DNA from: Streptomyces sp. Isolate_45
GTDB taxonomy: Bacteria > Actinomycetota > Actinomycetes > Streptomycetales > Streptomycetaceae
Direction: 5' to 3'
Length of the DNA stretch: 64,000 nt
NCBI RefSeq assembly: GCF_024721315.2
Contig: NZ_JANFAK020000025.1
Coordinates: forward strand, 1-64,000
In this document: in pieces, positions 8,345 to 17,673 of the stretch
Numbering within the stretch: position 1 is the stretch's first letter
Layout: each line of letters starts with the position of its first letter
Position numbers and translations under genes: made by a program
Notes under the pieces: model-generated
The model's input: the letters and a program-made list of their open reading frames with translations, nothing else
Databases searched by the model: none
Told to the model about the DNA's origin: nothing

Positions 8345-8965
8345 ATGACCGCAACCCCACTGCCCGCGAGCCCGCGCACGCTGGTCCTCGCCTCCGCCTC
8401 CCCCGCCCGGCTGAACCTGCTGCGGCAGGCCGGGCTCGCCCCGCACGTGATCGTCAGCGGCTTCGACGAGGACACCCTGGACCACGACGAGCCGGCCGCC
8501 CTGGCGCTGGCCCTCGCCGAGGCCAAGGCCGCCGTGGTGGCTGCCCTCCCGGAGGCCGCGGGCGCCCTGGTGATCGGCTGCGACTCGGTGCTGGAACTGG
8601 ACGGCGAGGCGCTCGGCAAGCCGGCCGACGCGACGGAGGCCACCGCCCGTTGGAAGTCCATGCGGGGCCGGTCGGGCGTGCTGCGCACGGGCCACTGCGT
8701 GGTCGACACCGCCACCGGCCGTCAGGTCTCGGCGACCGCCTCCACCACGGTCCGCTTCGGCGAGCCCACGGACGCCGAGGTGGCCGCCTACGTGGCCAGC
8801 GGGGAACCGCTGCACGTCGCCGGGGCGTTCACCCTGGACGGCCTGTCGGCACCCTTCATCGACGGCATCGACGGCGACCCGGGCAACGTCATCGGCCTGT
8901 CGCTGCCGTTGCTGCGCTCCCTGCTGGGCGAACTGGACGTGTCCATCACGGACTTGTGGGCCTGA
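8345..8965 (+). CDS. maf: Maf nucleotide pyrophosphatase (septum-formation family)
   Basis: Maf/HAM1-fold house-cleaning enzyme that hydrolyses non-canonical or excess nucleoside triphosphates to monophosphates. The protein has 206 residues from ATG 8345. Characteristic blocks are [14 protein letters not shown] at the N-terminus, VIGCDSVL with the acidic metal site, the GKP loop, and [24 protein letters not shown] at the C-terminus. Its final 20 bases overlap the end of the convergent membrane-protein gene. Substrate class (dTTP/UTP-type or m7GTP-type) cannot be settled here. Confidence 0.93.
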   Translation: MTATPLPASPRTLVLASASPARLNLLRQAGLAPHVIVSGFDEDTLDHDEPAALALALAEAKAAVVAALPEAAGALVIGCDSVLELDGEALGKPADATEATARWKSMRGRSGVLRTGHCVVDTATGRQVSATASTTVRFGEPTDAEVAAYVASGEPLHVAGAFTLDGLSAPFIDGIDGDPGNVIGLSLPLLRSLLGELDVSITDLWA

Positions 8966-9410
8966 ACTCCCCGACCGGCCCGGTGGGCGCCTTCGGCCGG
9001 GCGCCGGGGGCGTCCCCGTCGGTCCTGGCGTAGAGCAGCAGGCTCAGCACGAGCAGGCACAGGACCAGCATCAGCGCGCCCCAGACCGGCCAGCCGGCCA
9101 ACCCGACGGCGAGCGTGCCGAGCAGCGCGTGCAGGACGGCCGCGACGATCAGCAGGACGCGGCCGGCGCGGCCCGGCGACCGGTCCCGTACGGCGGCGAC
9201 GGCGAGCAGGACGGCGCACAGCAACAGGAACGCGCCGATGCCGGCGCCCATCACGTAGGTGGCCGTGGACATGAGGTCCGGGTCGCTGCCCGCGATGGAC
9301 ATGGACTGGTTCTCGGTGGTCCGGCCCAGCACCAGGTGGACGAGTACGAGCAGCGCCGCCTCGGCGGCGAGCACGACCGCGGCCAGCCCGGCCACGAATC
9401 TGCGCAGCAC
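8946..9410 (-). CDS. Four-helix integral membrane protein
   Basis: About 154 residues from the GTG at 9410 ([14 protein letters not shown]...). Four hydrophobic stretches are visible: one at the N-terminus, one around [23 protein letters not shown], one around [22 protein letters not shown], and one around [18 protein letters not shown], followed by a short Pro/Gly cytoplasmic tail. It overlaps the convergent maf gene by 20 bases. I recognise no functional family; annotated relatives are hypothetical membrane proteins. The in-frame ORF extends upstream to 9485, but the extra residues are not hydrophobic and look non-coding. Confidence 0.72.
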   Translation of the reverse strand: MLRRFVAGLAAVVLAAEAALLVLVHLVLGRTTENQSMSIAGSDPDLMSTATYVMGAGIGAFLLLCAVLLAVAAVRDRSPGRAGRVLLIVAAVLHALLGTLAVGLAGWPVWGALMLVLCLLVLSLLLYARTDGDAPGARPKAPTGPVGEFRPTSP

Positions 9411-9788
9411 GACGCCCCCATCCCCCGACACGGCACAAGCGTGTTCGACGACCTGGAGGCTACTAACGAGTAAACCTGTGGACAAGGGGTCGGGGCGGCT
9501 TCGTTACGGAGCCCCTCCGTGACGGCTCTCACGCAAAGAATGCATAGGCCGTTCGTAGGGACTCCACAAAGAATCAGCGGGGGCGGCTGACCCGCAGAAC
9601 AGAGACCTTCGCCGTCCATCAGGGTTACTGTGCAGTCTGGGATCTCCCTGACCTGGGGCGACACAAGGGTTTTCGGACTAGAGCCTGCCTCGAATCACGC
9701 TCCGTGTGGGCAAGCTCACCTCCGGGAAAGGGTCGAAAGGCCGTGTCGACTATCCCTAAACTCAGCTTGTTTCAAGGAGGGAGCCATC
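9411..9788. promoter_or_regulatory. 378-bp upstream region of the alpha subunit
   Basis: The stretch between two divergent genes is less GC-rich than its surroundings and carries no convincing ORF. It ends with a strong ribosome-binding site, AAGGAGG at 9774-9780, 8 bases before the GTG of the carboxylase alpha subunit. The length and lower GC suggest a sizeable promoter region, but no operator palindrome or riboswitch fold was recognised. Confidence 0.5.
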
Positions 9789-11552
9789 GTGCGCAAGGTG
9801 CTCATCGCCAACCGTGGCGAAATCGCTGTCCGCGTTGCTCGGGCATGCCGGGATGCAGGGATCGCGAGCGTAGCCGTCTACGCCGATCCGGACCGGGATG
9901 CCCTGCACGTCCGCGCGGCAGACGAAGCTTTCGCGTTGGGCGGTGACACCCCGGCCGCCAGCTACCTCGACATCGCGAAGGTCCTGCAGGCCGCCGCCGA
10001 TTCCGGGGCCGACGCCATTCACCCCGGCTACGGCTTCCTGTCGGAGAACGCCGACTTCGCGCAGGCCGTCATCGACGCCGGACTCACCTGGATCGGGCCG
10101 CCGCCGCAGGCCATCCGCGACCTCGGCGACAAGGTCGCCGCCCGTCACATCGCGCAGCGCGCCGGGGCCCCCCTCGTCGCGGGCACGCCCGACCCGGTCT
10201 CGGGGGCCGACGAGGTCGTCGCGTTCGCCGAGCAGCACGGTCTGCCGATCGCCATCAAGGCGGCCTTCGGTGGTGGCGGCCGCGGCCTGAAGGTCGCCCG
10301 CACCCTCGAAGAGGTGCCCGAGCTCTACGAATCGGCCGTCCGCGAGGCCGTCGCCGCCTTCGGCCGCGGCGAGTGCTTCGTCGAGCGCTACCTCGACAAG
10401 CCGCGTCACGTCGAGACCCAGTGCCTCGCCGACTCGCACGGCAACGTCGTCGTCGTCTCGACCCGTGACTGCTCGCTGCAGCGCCGCCACCAGAAGCTGG
10501 TGGAGGAGGCCCCGGCGCCGTTCCTCTCCGAGGCCCAGAACGCCGAGCTGTACGCCGCGTCGAAGGCCATCCTCAAGGAGGCCGGCTACGTCGGCGCCGG
10601 CACCGTCGAGTTCCTCGTCTCCGCCGACGGCCTGATCTCGTTCCTGGAGGTCAACACCCGCCTCCAGGTCGAGCACCCCGTCACCGAAGAGGTCGCGGGC
10701 ATCGACCTGGTCCGCGAGATGTTCCGGATCGCCGACGGCGAGGAGCTCGGCTACGGGGACCCCGTCCTGCGCGGCCACTCCTTCGAGTTCCGCATCAACG
10801 GCGAGGACCCGGGCCGCGGTTTCCTCCCCGCGCCGGGCACCGTCACGAAGTTCGACGCGCCGTCCGGCCCCGGTGTCCGTCTCGACGCCGGCGTCGAGAC
10901 CGGTTCGGTGATCGGCCCGGCCTGGGACTCCCTCCTGGCCAAGCTCATCGTCACCGGTGCCACCCGTGAGCAGGCCCTCCAGCGCGCCGCCCGCGCGCTC
11001 GCCGAGTTCAACGTCGAGGGCATGGCCACGGCCATCCCCTTCCACCGCGCGGTGGTCGTCGACCCGGCGTTCGCCCCCGAGGGCGGCAACCCGTTCACGG
11101 TCCACACCCGGTGGATCGAGACCGAGTTCGTCAACGACATCAAGGCCTTCGCCGCTCCCGCCGCCGAGGACACCGAGGACGAGCCCGGCCGCGAGACGGT
11201 CGTCGTCGAGGTCGGCGGCAAGCGCCTGGAGGTCTCCCTCCCGTCCTCGCTGGGCATGACCCTGGCGCGCACGGCCGCCGCGGGCGGGGCCAAGCCCAAG
11301 CGCCGCGCGGCGAAGAAGTCCGGGCCGGCCGCCTCCGGTGACACCCTCGCCTCCCCGATGCAGGGCACCATCGTCAAGGTGGCTGTCGAGGAGGGCCAGC
11401 AGGTCAACGAGGGAGACCTGGTCGTCGTCCTGGAGGCCATGAAGATGGAGCAGCCGCTGAACGCGCACCGCTCCGGCACCGTCGTCGGGCTGAGCGCCGA
11501 GGTCGGCGCGTCCGTCACCTCCGGCGCCACCATCTGCGAGATCAAGGACTGA
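9789..11552 (+). CDS. accA: Acyl-CoA carboxylase alpha subunit (biotin carboxylase + BCCP)
   Basis: Uses ATP and bicarbonate to carboxylate its own biotin, then presents it to the beta subunit. The 587-residue protein combines a biotin carboxylase/ATP-grasp domain (about 1-450) with a C-terminal biotin carboxyl carrier domain. Seen motifs are [14 protein letters not shown] at the N-terminus, [14 protein letters not shown], the ATP loop [13 protein letters not shown], and [16 protein letters not shown]. The biotinylation site is EAMKMEQP with the target Lys between two Met. The linker is Ala/Lys/Pro-rich. Start is GTG 9789, supported by AAGGAGG. In Streptomyces the same alpha subunit commonly serves several beta subunits. 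Confidence 0.95.
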   Translation: MRKVLIANRGEIAVRVARACRDAGIASVAVYADPDRDALHVRAADEAFALGGDTPAASYLDIAKVLQAAADSGADAIHPGYGFLSENADFAQAVIDAGLTWIGPPPQAIRDLGDKVAARHIAQRAGAPLVAGTPDPVSGADEVVAFAEQHGLPIAIKAAFGGGGRGLKVARTLEEVPELYESAVREAVAAFGRGECFVERYLDKPRHVETQCLADSHGNVVVVSTRDCSLQRRHQKLVEEAPAPFLSEAQNAELYAASKAILKEAGYVGAGTVEFLVSADGLISFLEVNTRLQVEHPVTEEVAGIDLVREMFRIADGEELGYGDPVLRGHSFEFRINGEDPGRGFLPAPGTVTKFDAPSGPGVRLDAGVETGSVIGPAWDSLLAKLIVTGATREQALQRAARALAEFNVEGMATAIPFHRAVVVDPAFAPEGGNPFTVHTRWIETEFVNDIKAFAAPAAEDTEDEPGRETVVVEVGGKRLEVSLPSSLGMTLARTAAAGGAKPKRRAAKKSGPAASGDTLASPMQGTIVKVAVEEGQQVNEGDLVVVLEAMKMEQPLNAHRSGTVVGLSAEVGASVTSGATICEIKD

Positions 11553-11570
11553 CGTCCGCGACACGCCGTA

Positions 11571-11611
11571 CGCGAAGGCCCCGCCCGGTCCGCCCGGTCG
11601 GGGCCTTCGCG
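11571..11611 (+). terminator. Terminator after carboxylase alpha subunit
   Basis: Perfect 13-bp arms, CGCGAAGGCCCCG (11571-11583) and CGGGGCCTTCGCG (11599-11611), enclose a 15-base loop 19 bases after the stop. It is a typical strong Streptomyces terminator without a long T-run. Confidence 0.85.
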
Positions 11612-11781
11612 CGTCCGGGGCGTGCGTCGGGGGCGTGCGTCGGGGGCCGTCCGACGGCCGGGGAGGTGCGTTCCGGGCACTCGGTTCCGGTCCGGAACGC
11701 CCCGGGCGTCGGCACCTGCCGGCGTTCCGGTACGGGTCGCCCGGCCGCCGCTTCCGGGCGGCGTCCGGGCGACCCGTCCGG

Positions 11782-12741
11782 TCACCGTCGGCGCAGGTCC
11801 GCGACCCTCGCCCGCTCGCTCGGTTCGGCCATCGCGGCCGACCGGAGCGCGCCGGGCCCGCCGCGCCGCTGGACGGGGAGCGGGGAGTCGCGCCGGGGTC
11901 GGCGCCCCTGCATCCCGTCGCCGCCCGCCCCGCCGCCGGGACCTCCGCCGGAGGCCACGGCCGCTCCGGCCACGGTGATCTGTACGCCCTGGTCGGCGAG
12001 GGCCTGGAGCTCGGTGCCCGCCCGGTCGTCGTGCGGCGGCGGCTCGTCGGTGACGAGCCGGGTCATGACGTCCGTCGGCACGGTCTGGAACATGGTGTCG
12101 GTGCCGAGCTTCGTGTGGTCGGCGAGGACCACCACCTCGGCCGCGGCCTGCACCAGGGCCCGGTCCACGCTCGCGGAGAGCATGTTGGAGGTGGACAGCC
12201 CGCGTTCGGCGGTCAGACCACTGCCGGACAGGAAGGCCCGCGAGACCCGCAGCCCCTGGAGGGACTGTTCCGCGCCACTGCCCACGAGGGCGTAGTTGGA
12301 GCCCCGCAGGGTTCCGCCGGTCATCACCACCTCCACCCGGTTGGCATGCGCCAGCGCCTGGGCGACGAGCAGCGAGTTGGTGACCACGGTCAGGCCGGGC
12401 ACCCGCGCGAGCCGGCGGGCCAGCTCCTGGGTCGTGGTGCCGGCACCGACGACGATGGCCTCGCCCTCTTCGACGAGTCCGGCCGCGACATCGGCGATGG
12501 CGGTCTTCTCCGCCGTGGCGAGATGGGATTTCTGCGGAAAGCCGGATTCCCGCGTGAAACCACCCGGCAATACCGCACCGCCGTGCCGGCGGTCGAGGAG
12601 TCCTTCTGCCTCCAGCGCCCGCACGTCCCGCCGTACGGTCACTTCGGAGGTCTGGACGACGCGGGCGAGCTCCCGGAGCGATACCGCTCCGTTGGCCCGC
12701 ACCATTTCGAGGATCAATTGGCGACGTTCTGCAGCGAACAC
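11782..12741 (-). CDS. DeoR-family transcriptional regulator
   Basis: A 319-residue DNA-binding repressor. The N-terminal winged helix (about 1-58) has the classic pattern VSLRELARVVQTSEVTVRRDVRALEAEGLLDRRHGGAVL. The central sensor domain has the GTTT phosphosugar-binding loop (VVGAGTTTQELARRL) and DHTKLG near its end. DeoR proteins usually sense a phosphorylated sugar. The last ~60 residues are Gly/Pro/Arg-rich and exceed the usual length of about 255, so the C-terminal tail is unusual. None of the six nucleoside operators lies upstream of it, so a link to the nearby nucleoside genes is possible but unproven. Confidence 0.9.
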   Translation of the reverse strand: MFAAERRQLILEMVRANGAVSLRELARVVQTSEVTVRRDVRALEAEGLLDRRHGGAVLPGGFTRESGFPQKSHLATAEKTAIADVAAGLVEEGEAIVVGAGTTTQELARRLARVPGLTVVTNSLLVAQALAHANRVEVVMTGGTLRGSNYALVGSGAEQSLQGLRVSRAFLSGSGLTAERGLSTSNMLSASVDRALVQAAAEVVVLADHTKLGTDTMFQTVPTDVMTRLVTDEPPPHDDRAGTELQALADQGVQITVAGAAVASGGGPGGGAGGDGMQGRRPRRDSPLPVQRRGGPGALRSAAMAEPSERARVADLRRR

Positions 12742-12834
12742 GAAACTGACAGTAACCCGGGTGACCGTCTGCTTTCAGCTCCTTGCACCGGAATACCGAA
12801 GTTGTCCGTAAAACCGGTCGACAAGTGGTATACG

Positions 12835-12864
12835 CCGCCGGACGGGGCCTCTCCCGTCCGGCGG
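12835..12864. terminator. Hairpin between lpd and DeoR genes
   Basis: Perfect 12-bp arms, CCGCCGGACGGG (12835-12846) and CCCGTCCGGCGG (12853-12864), with a 6-base loop. It lies downstream of the LpdA-like gene and upstream of the DeoR gene, so it should insulate the regulator from read-through. Confidence 0.75.
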
Positions 12865-12887
12865 GAATCCGGGGCGAGGCCCCGCGG

Positions 12888-12917
12888 CCACCCCAACCTC
12901 CATGTGAGGAGGGGTGG
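12888..12917 (-). terminator. Second hairpin after lpd
   Basis: CCACCCC (12888-12894) pairs with GGGGTGG (12911-12917), with an inner CCTC/GAGG pairing. It lies 11 bases beyond the stop of the LpdA-like gene and forms a tandem pair with the hairpin at 12835-12864. Confidence 0.55.
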
Positions 12918-12927
12918 TTGGCGGTTC

Positions 12928-14367
12928 CTACGCCTCGCCCGCGGCCTTGCGGGTGTGCAGCTGGCGGGCGACCTCGGCGATCGAACCGGACAGCGAGGGG
13001 TACACGGTGAACGCGTTTGCGATCTGCTCGACCGTCAGGTTGTTGTCGACGGCGATCGAAATCGGGTGGATGAGCTCGCTCGCGCGGGGCGCGACGACCA
13101 CGCCGCCGACGACGATGCCGGTGCCCGGGCGGCAGAACATCTTCACGAAACCGTCGCGGATGCCCTGCATCTTCGCGCGCGGGTTGCGCAGCAGCGGGAG
13201 CTTCACCACGCGGGCGTCGATCCTGCCGGAGTCCACGTCGGCCTGGGTGTAGCCGACGGTGGCGATCTCGGGGTCGGTGAAGACGTTCGAGGAGACCGTC
13301 TTGAGGTTGAGCGGGGTCACCGCGTCGCCCAGGAAGTGGTACATCGCGATCCGGCCCTGCATGGCCGCCACGGACGCCAGCGCGAAGATGCCGGTGACGT
13401 CGCCGGCCGCGTACACGCCGGGCGAGGAGGTGCGGGAGACCTTGTCGGTCCAGATGTGGCCGGACTCCTTGAGCCGGACCCCGGACTCCTCCAGGTTCAT
13501 GTCCTTGGTGTTCGGGATCGCGCCGACGGCCATCAGGCAGTGCGTGCCGGTGATGACGCGCCCGTCGGACAGCGTGACCTCGACCCGGTCGCCGACCCGC
13601 TTGGCGGACTCGGCGCGCGAGCGGCCGACGACGTTCATGCCGCGGCGGCGGAAGACGTCCTCCAGGACGGCGGCCGCGTCCGGGTCCTCGCCCGGCAGCA
13701 CGCGGTCGCGGGAGGACACCAGGGTCACCCGGGAACCGAGGGCCTGGTACGCGCCGGCGAACTCGGCGCCGGTGACGCCGGAGCCGACCACGATGAGCTC
13801 CTCGGGGAGCTCCTCCAGGTCGTAGACCTGGGTCCAGTTGAGGATCCGCTCGCCGTCGGGCATCGCGTCCGGGATCTCCCGGGGGTGCCCGCCGGTGGCG
13901 ATCAGGACGGCGTCGGCGGTGAGGATCGTCTCCGTGCCGTCGGCCGCGGTGACGATGACGTCGCGCGTTCCGTCGATGCCCTGCGGCCCGCCGAGCTTGC
14001 CGCGGCCGCGCAGGACGCGGGCGCCGGCCCGGGTCACGGAGGCGGTGATGTCGTGGGACTGGGCGAGCGCGAGGCGCTTGACGCGTCGGTTCACCTTGCC
14101 GAGGTCGACGCCGACGACGCGCGCGGCCTGTTCTATGTGCGGGGTGTCGTCCGCGACGACGATCCCGAGCTCCTCGTACGACGAGTCGAAGGTCGTCATG
14201 ACCTCGGCGGTCGCGATGAGGGTCTTCGATGGCACGCAGTCGGTGAGTACCGACGCCCCGCCCAGACCGTCGCAGTCGACGACGGTCACCTCCGCGCCGA
14301 GCTGGGCCCCCACCAGGGCCGCCTCATACCCGCCGGGTCCGCCGCCGATGATCACGATCCGGGTCAC
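12928..14367 (-). CDS. NAD(P)H quinone reductase (LpdA-like, no active disulfide)
   Basis: A flavoprotein disulfide reductase-fold protein of 479 residues: N-terminal FAD site IVIIGGGPGGYEAAL, NAD(P) site ELIVVGSGVTGAEFAG, and FAD site VYAAGDVTG. It will often be annotated dihydrolipoyl dehydrogenase, but the redox motif is GGASVLTDCVPSK. The first cysteine of the usual GGTCLNxGCIPSK is Ser39, so no disulfide can form, and the C-terminal His-Pro-Thr catalytic block is also absent (FTVYPSLSGSIAE). This matches Mycobacterium tuberculosis LpdA (Rv3303c), which reduces quinones and is not a lipoamide dehydrogenase. There is no 2-oxoacid dehydrogenase gene nearby. Confidence 0.9.
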   Translation of the reverse strand: MTRIVIIGGGPGGYEAALVGAQLGAEVTVVDCDGLGGASVLTDCVPSKTLIATAEVMTTFDSSYEELGIVVADDTPHIEQAARVVGVDLGKVNRRVKRLALAQSHDITASVTRAGARVLRGRGKLGGPQGIDGTRDVIVTAADGTETILTADAVLIATGGHPREIPDAMPDGERILNWTQVYDLEELPEELIVVGSGVTGAEFAGAYQALGSRVTLVSSRDRVLPGEDPDAAAVLEDVFRRRGMNVVGRSRAESAKRVGDRVEVTLSDGRVITGTHCLMAVGAIPNTKDMNLEESGVRLKESGHIWTDKVSRTSSPGVYAAGDVTGIFALASVAAMQGRIAMYHFLGDAVTPLNLKTVSSNVFTDPEIATVGYTQADVDSGRIDARVVKLPLLRNPRAKMQGIRDGFVKMFCRPGTGIVVGGVVVAPRASELIHPISIAVDNNLTVEQIANAFTVYPSLSGSIAEVARQLHTRKAAGEA

Positions 14368-14540
14368 GAAAAGTCCGCCTCACGTCTACCCGGCCGGCTG
14401 CCGCCCCGGCCGGTGTTCCGGGGGGTCTCCCCGGGGGATGCATTCCGTGCTCCATTGTCCCGCACGCGCCACGGTGCTTCGCCCCCGGTCCCGCCATCCG
14501 GGCACGCGCGGCGGGCCGGCCCTCCCGTACTCTCGACCAC

Positions 14541-14978
14541 ATGTCGCTCTACGCCGCGTACGCCGGCAACCTCGACCCGCGGCTGATGACGCGCCGCGCT
14601 CCCCATTCGCCGCTGCGCGGCACGGGCTGGATCAACGACTGGCGGCTGACCTTCGGCGGCGAGCAGATGGGGTGGGAGGGAGCCCTCGCCACCATCGTCG
14701 AAGCCCCCCGCCACCAGGTCTTCGTCGCCCTCTACGACATCGCTCCCCTGGACGAGGACTCCATGGACCGCTGGGAGGGCGTCGGGATGGACATCTACCG
14801 TCGGATGCGGGTGCGCGTGCACACGCTCGACGGCGAGGAGGCCGCCTGGGTGTACGTCCTCAACGGGTACGAGGGCGGACTGCCCTCGGCGCGCTACCTG
14901 GGCGAGATCGCCGACGCCGCCGAAGCCGCGGGCGCCCCGCACGACTACGCGATGGAACTCCGCAAGCGCCCCTGCTGA
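14541..14978 (+). CDS. Gamma-glutamylcyclotransferase-fold protein
   Basis: A 145-residue protein opening with LYAAYAGNLDPRLM, the substrate-binding YxSN-like loop of the GGCT/BtrG family. GGCT-like enzymes form 5-oxoproline from gamma-glutamyl amines or remove gamma-glutamyl groups. The small beta-barrel pattern is visible through VYVLNGYEGGLPSARYL. The exact substrate is unknown. It stands alone on the plus strand between the divergent LpdA-like gene and purine nucleoside phosphorylase. Confidence 0.85.
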   Translation: MSLYAAYAGNLDPRLMTRRAPHSPLRGTGWINDWRLTFGGEQMGWEGALATIVEAPRHQVFVALYDIAPLDEDSMDRWEGVGMDIYRRMRVRVHTLDGEEAAWVYVLNGYEGGLPSARYLGEIADAAEAAGAPHDYAMELRKRPC

Positions 14979-15082
14979 ACCCGGACCGGATCCCGGCCCG
15001 GTCTCGACCCGGTCCCGACCGGCCCCGGGACGATTCGGTGGAAACGACAAGGCAACGATCCGAACACCGTGAGCTGCGCCAT

Positions 15083-15094
15083 CTACGCGCGTAG
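15083..15094. promoter_or_regulatory. Nucleoside-regulon operator upstream of pnp
   Basis: CTACGCGCGTAG, a perfect 12-bp palindrome, ends 25 bases before the pnp GTG. The same 12-mer, or a close variant, lies upstream of deoC, add, deoA and the nucleoside ABC genes. Its closeness to the start codon suggests repression by blocking RNA polymerase. Confidence 0.8.
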
Positions 15095-15119
15095 GCCGAG
15101 AGCGGTTACGCTCGTCCGC

Positions 15120-15926
15120 GTGAACGCATCTGTTACCGACCCCTTCGCCGCCGCCGACGCCGCCGCCACCCGCCTGCGCGAGCTGACCGGCGTCGATTCC
15201 CACGATGTCGCCCTCGTCATGGGCTCCGGCTGGGCCCCCGCCGCAGAGGCCCTGGGCGCCCCCGAGGCCGAGTTCCTCGTCACCGAGCTGCCCGGCTTCC
15301 CGCCCGCCGCGGTCGAGGGCCACGGCGGCAAGATCCGCTCGTACAAGATCGGCGAGAAGCGCGCCCTGGTCTTCCTCGGCCGGACCCACTACTACGAGGG
15401 CCGCGGCGTCGCCGCCGTCGCCCACGGCGTGCGCACCGCGGTGGCCGCCGGCTGCAAGACCATCGTCCTGACCAACGGCTGCGGCGGCCTGCGCGAGGGC
15501 ATGAAGCCCGGCCAGCCCGTCCTGATCAGCGACCACCTCAACCTGACGGCCACCTCGCCGATCGTCGGCGCGAACTTCGTCGACCTCACCGACCTGTACT
15601 CGCCGCGCCTGCGCGCGATGTGCAAGGAGATCGACGCGAGCCTCGAAGAGGGCGTCTACGTCCAGTTCCCCGGCCCGCACTACGAGACCCCGGCCGAGAT
15701 CAACATGATCCGCGTGATGGGCGCCGACCTGGTCGGCATGTCCACCGTGCTGGAGGCCATCGCCGCCCGTGAGGCCGGCGCCGAGGTGCTCGGCATCTCC
15801 CTGGTCACCAACCTGGCCGCCGGCCTGTCCGGCGAGCCGCTGAACCACGAAGAGGTCCTCCAGGCCGGCCGCGACTCGGCTGCCCGCATGGGCACGCTGC
15901 TGACGCAGGTCCTCGCCCGCATCTGA
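15120..15926 (+). CDS. pnp: Purine nucleoside phosphorylase
   Basis: Cleaves purine (deoxy)ribonucleosides with phosphate to free base plus (deoxy)ribose 1-phosphate. The 268-residue protein is the trimeric class II type (inosine/guanosine-specific family). Motifs are VMGSGWAP for phosphate, [21 protein letters not shown], and [28 protein letters not shown], followed by TNLAAG with the purine-binding Asn. Start is GTG 15120, preceded by the 12-bp operator. A phosphosugar mutase follows after 28 bases, forming a two-gene unit that converts nucleosides to pentose 5-phosphates. Confidence 0.95.
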   Translation: MNASVTDPFAAADAAATRLRELTGVDSHDVALVMGSGWAPAAEALGAPEAEFLVTELPGFPPAAVEGHGGKIRSYKIGEKRALVFLGRTHYYEGRGVAAVAHGVRTAVAAGCKTIVLTNGCGGLREGMKPGQPVLISDHLNLTATSPIVGANFVDLTDLYSPRLRAMCKEIDASLEEGVYVQFPGPHYETPAEINMIRVMGADLVGMSTVLEAIAAREAGAEVLGISLVTNLAAGLSGEPLNHEEVLQAGRDSAARMGTLLTQVLARI

Positions 15927-15954
15927 TCGACGTACGAGAGGTAAGGCGGAAGCA

Positions 15955-17616
15955 GTGCAGGAACAGGTACAGGACGACCTGATCACCCGGGCGCGGGCCT
16001 GGCTCGCCGAGGACCCGGACCCGGAGACGGCGGCCGAACTCGCCGGGATCATCGAGTCGGGCGACACCGCCGAACTCGCGGACCGGTTCGCCGGCACGCT
16101 CCAGTTCGGCACCGCCGGACTGCGCGGCGAGATCGGCGCGGGCCCGATGCGGATGAACCGCGGCGTGGTCATCCGGGCCGCCGCGGGCCTCGCGGCCTAC
16201 CTGAAGGCCCAGGGGCACGCGGGCGGCCTCGTCGTCGTCGGCTACGACGCCCGCTACAAGTCGGCGGACTTCGCCCGCGACACCGCGGCCGTCATGACCG
16301 GCGCCGGGCTCCGCGCGGCCGTCCTGCCCCGCCCGCTGCCCACGCCCGTCCTCGCGTACGCCATAAGGCACCTGGGCGCCGTCGCCGGCGTCGAGGTGAC
16401 CGCGAGCCACAACCCCCCGCGGGACAACGGCTACAAGGTGTACCTCGGCGACGGCTCGCAGATCGTCTCCCCGGCCGACGTCGAGATCGCGGCGCGGATC
16501 GACCGCGTCGAGACCCTCGCCTCCGTGCCGCGCCCGGACTCGGGCTGGCACGAGCTCGGCGACGACGTCCTGGAGGCCTACCTGGCCCGTACGGACGCCG
16601 TCCTGACCCCCGGCTCGCCCCGGGGCGTGCGGACCGTCTACACGGCCATGCACGGCGTCGGGAAGGACGTCGTCATGGCGGCCTTCGCCCGGCACGGCTT
16701 CCCGGAGCCGGTCCTGGTCGCCGAGCAGGCGGAACCGGACCCGGCCTTCCCGACGGTGGCCTTCCCCAACCCGGAGGAGCCGGGCGCGATGGACCTGTCC
16801 TTCGCGAAGGCCGCCGAGGTCCGGCCCGACATCGTGATCGCCAACGACCCGGACGCCGACCGCTGCGCGGTGGCCGTGCCGGACGCGTCGACCCCCACGG
16901 GCTGGCGCATGCTGCGCGGCGACGAGGTCGGCGCGCTGCTGGCGGCCCACCTCGTCCGCAAGGGCGTCAGCGGCGTCTTCGCCGAGTCGATCGTCTCGTC
17001 CAGCCTGTTGGGCCGGATCGCCGAGGCCGCGGGCGTCGGCTACCAGGAGACCCTGACGGGCTTCAAGTGGATCGCCCGCGTCGAGGGCCTGCGCTACGGC
17101 TACGAGGAGGCGCTCGGCTACTGCGTGGATCCCGAGGGCGTCCGCGACAAGGACGGCATCACCGCCGCCCTGCTGGTGGCGGAGCTGGCCTCCGAGCTCA
17201 AGGAACAGGGGCGCGGCCTGACCGACCTGCTGGACGACCTGGCGCTGGCCCACGGCCTGCACGCCACCGACCAGCTCTCGGTCCGCGTCTCCGACCTGTC
17301 GGTGATCGCCGACGCGATGGCCGCGCTGCGCGCGGAGCCCCCGGTCTCCCTCGCGGGCCTGCGGGTCGTCTCGGCCGAGGACCTCACGGTCGGCTCGGCC
17401 GCGCTGCCGCCGACGGACGGCCTGCGCTACCACCTCGACGGCGACCACAAGGCCCGGGTCATCGTCCGCCCGTCCGGTACGGAGCCGAAGCTGAAGTGCT
17501 ACCTGGAGGTCGTGGTCCCCGTGGCGGGGGCCTCCGACCTCGCCGCGGCCCGCACCCGCGGCCAGGGCGTCCTGGACGCGATCAAGAAGGACCTCTCGGC
17601 CGCCGCCGGGATCTGA
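15955..17616 (+). CDS. Phosphosugar mutase, probably phosphopentomutase
   Basis: An alpha-D-phosphohexomutase superfamily enzyme of 553 residues with a GTG start. The phosphoserine loop is TASHNPPRDNGYKVY, the metal loop is NDPDADR, the sugar-binding loop is EEALGYCVDPEG, and the C-terminal phosphate clamp is RPSGTEPKLKCYLEV. Such genes are usually labelled phosphomannomutase (ManB). Its length, LQFGTAGLRG N-terminal block and position 28 bases after pnp resemble the PGM2-like group whose human member is a phosphopentomutase. I infer that it turns ribose 1-phosphate and deoxyribose 1-phosphate into 5-phosphates for central metabolism and DeoC. No canonical deoB is in the window. Confidence 0.9.
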   Translation: MQEQVQDDLITRARAWLAEDPDPETAAELAGIIESGDTAELADRFAGTLQFGTAGLRGEIGAGPMRMNRGVVIRAAAGLAAYLKAQGHAGGLVVVGYDARYKSADFARDTAAVMTGAGLRAAVLPRPLPTPVLAYAIRHLGAVAGVEVTASHNPPRDNGYKVYLGDGSQIVSPADVEIAARIDRVETLASVPRPDSGWHELGDDVLEAYLARTDAVLTPGSPRGVRTVYTAMHGVGKDVVMAAFARHGFPEPVLVAEQAEPDPAFPTVAFPNPEEPGAMDLSFAKAAEVRPDIVIANDPDADRCAVAVPDASTPTGWRMLRGDEVGALLAAHLVRKGVSGVFAESIVSSSLLGRIAEAAGVGYQETLTGFKWIARVEGLRYGYEEALGYCVDPEGVRDKDGITAALLVAELASELKEQGRGLTDLLDDLALAHGLHATDQLSVRVSDLSVIADAMAALRAEPPVSLAGLRVVSAEDLTVGSAALPPTDGLRYHLDGDHKARVIVRPSGTEPKLKCYLEVVVPVAGASDLAAARTRGQGVLDAIKKDLSAAAGI

Positions 17617-17630
17617 CCCACCACGACGTC

Positions 17631-17666
17631 CGACGGCCCCCCGAGCTCCGGCCCGGGGGGCCGTCG
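17631..17666. terminator. Bidirectional terminator between mutase and lipoprotein
   Basis: Perfect 12-bp arms CGACGGCCCCCC (17631-17642) and GGGGGGCCGTCG (17655-17666) with a 12-base loop, placed between convergent genes 15 bases after one stop and 8 bases after the other. It can serve both strands. Confidence 0.85.
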
Positions 17667-17673
17667 GCGTCCG

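Noticed and set aside
11635..14586. 983-codon plus-strand frame across DeoR and LpdA-like genes
   Set aside because: It is a GC-driven antisense frame; both minus genes have strong family motifs and it has none.
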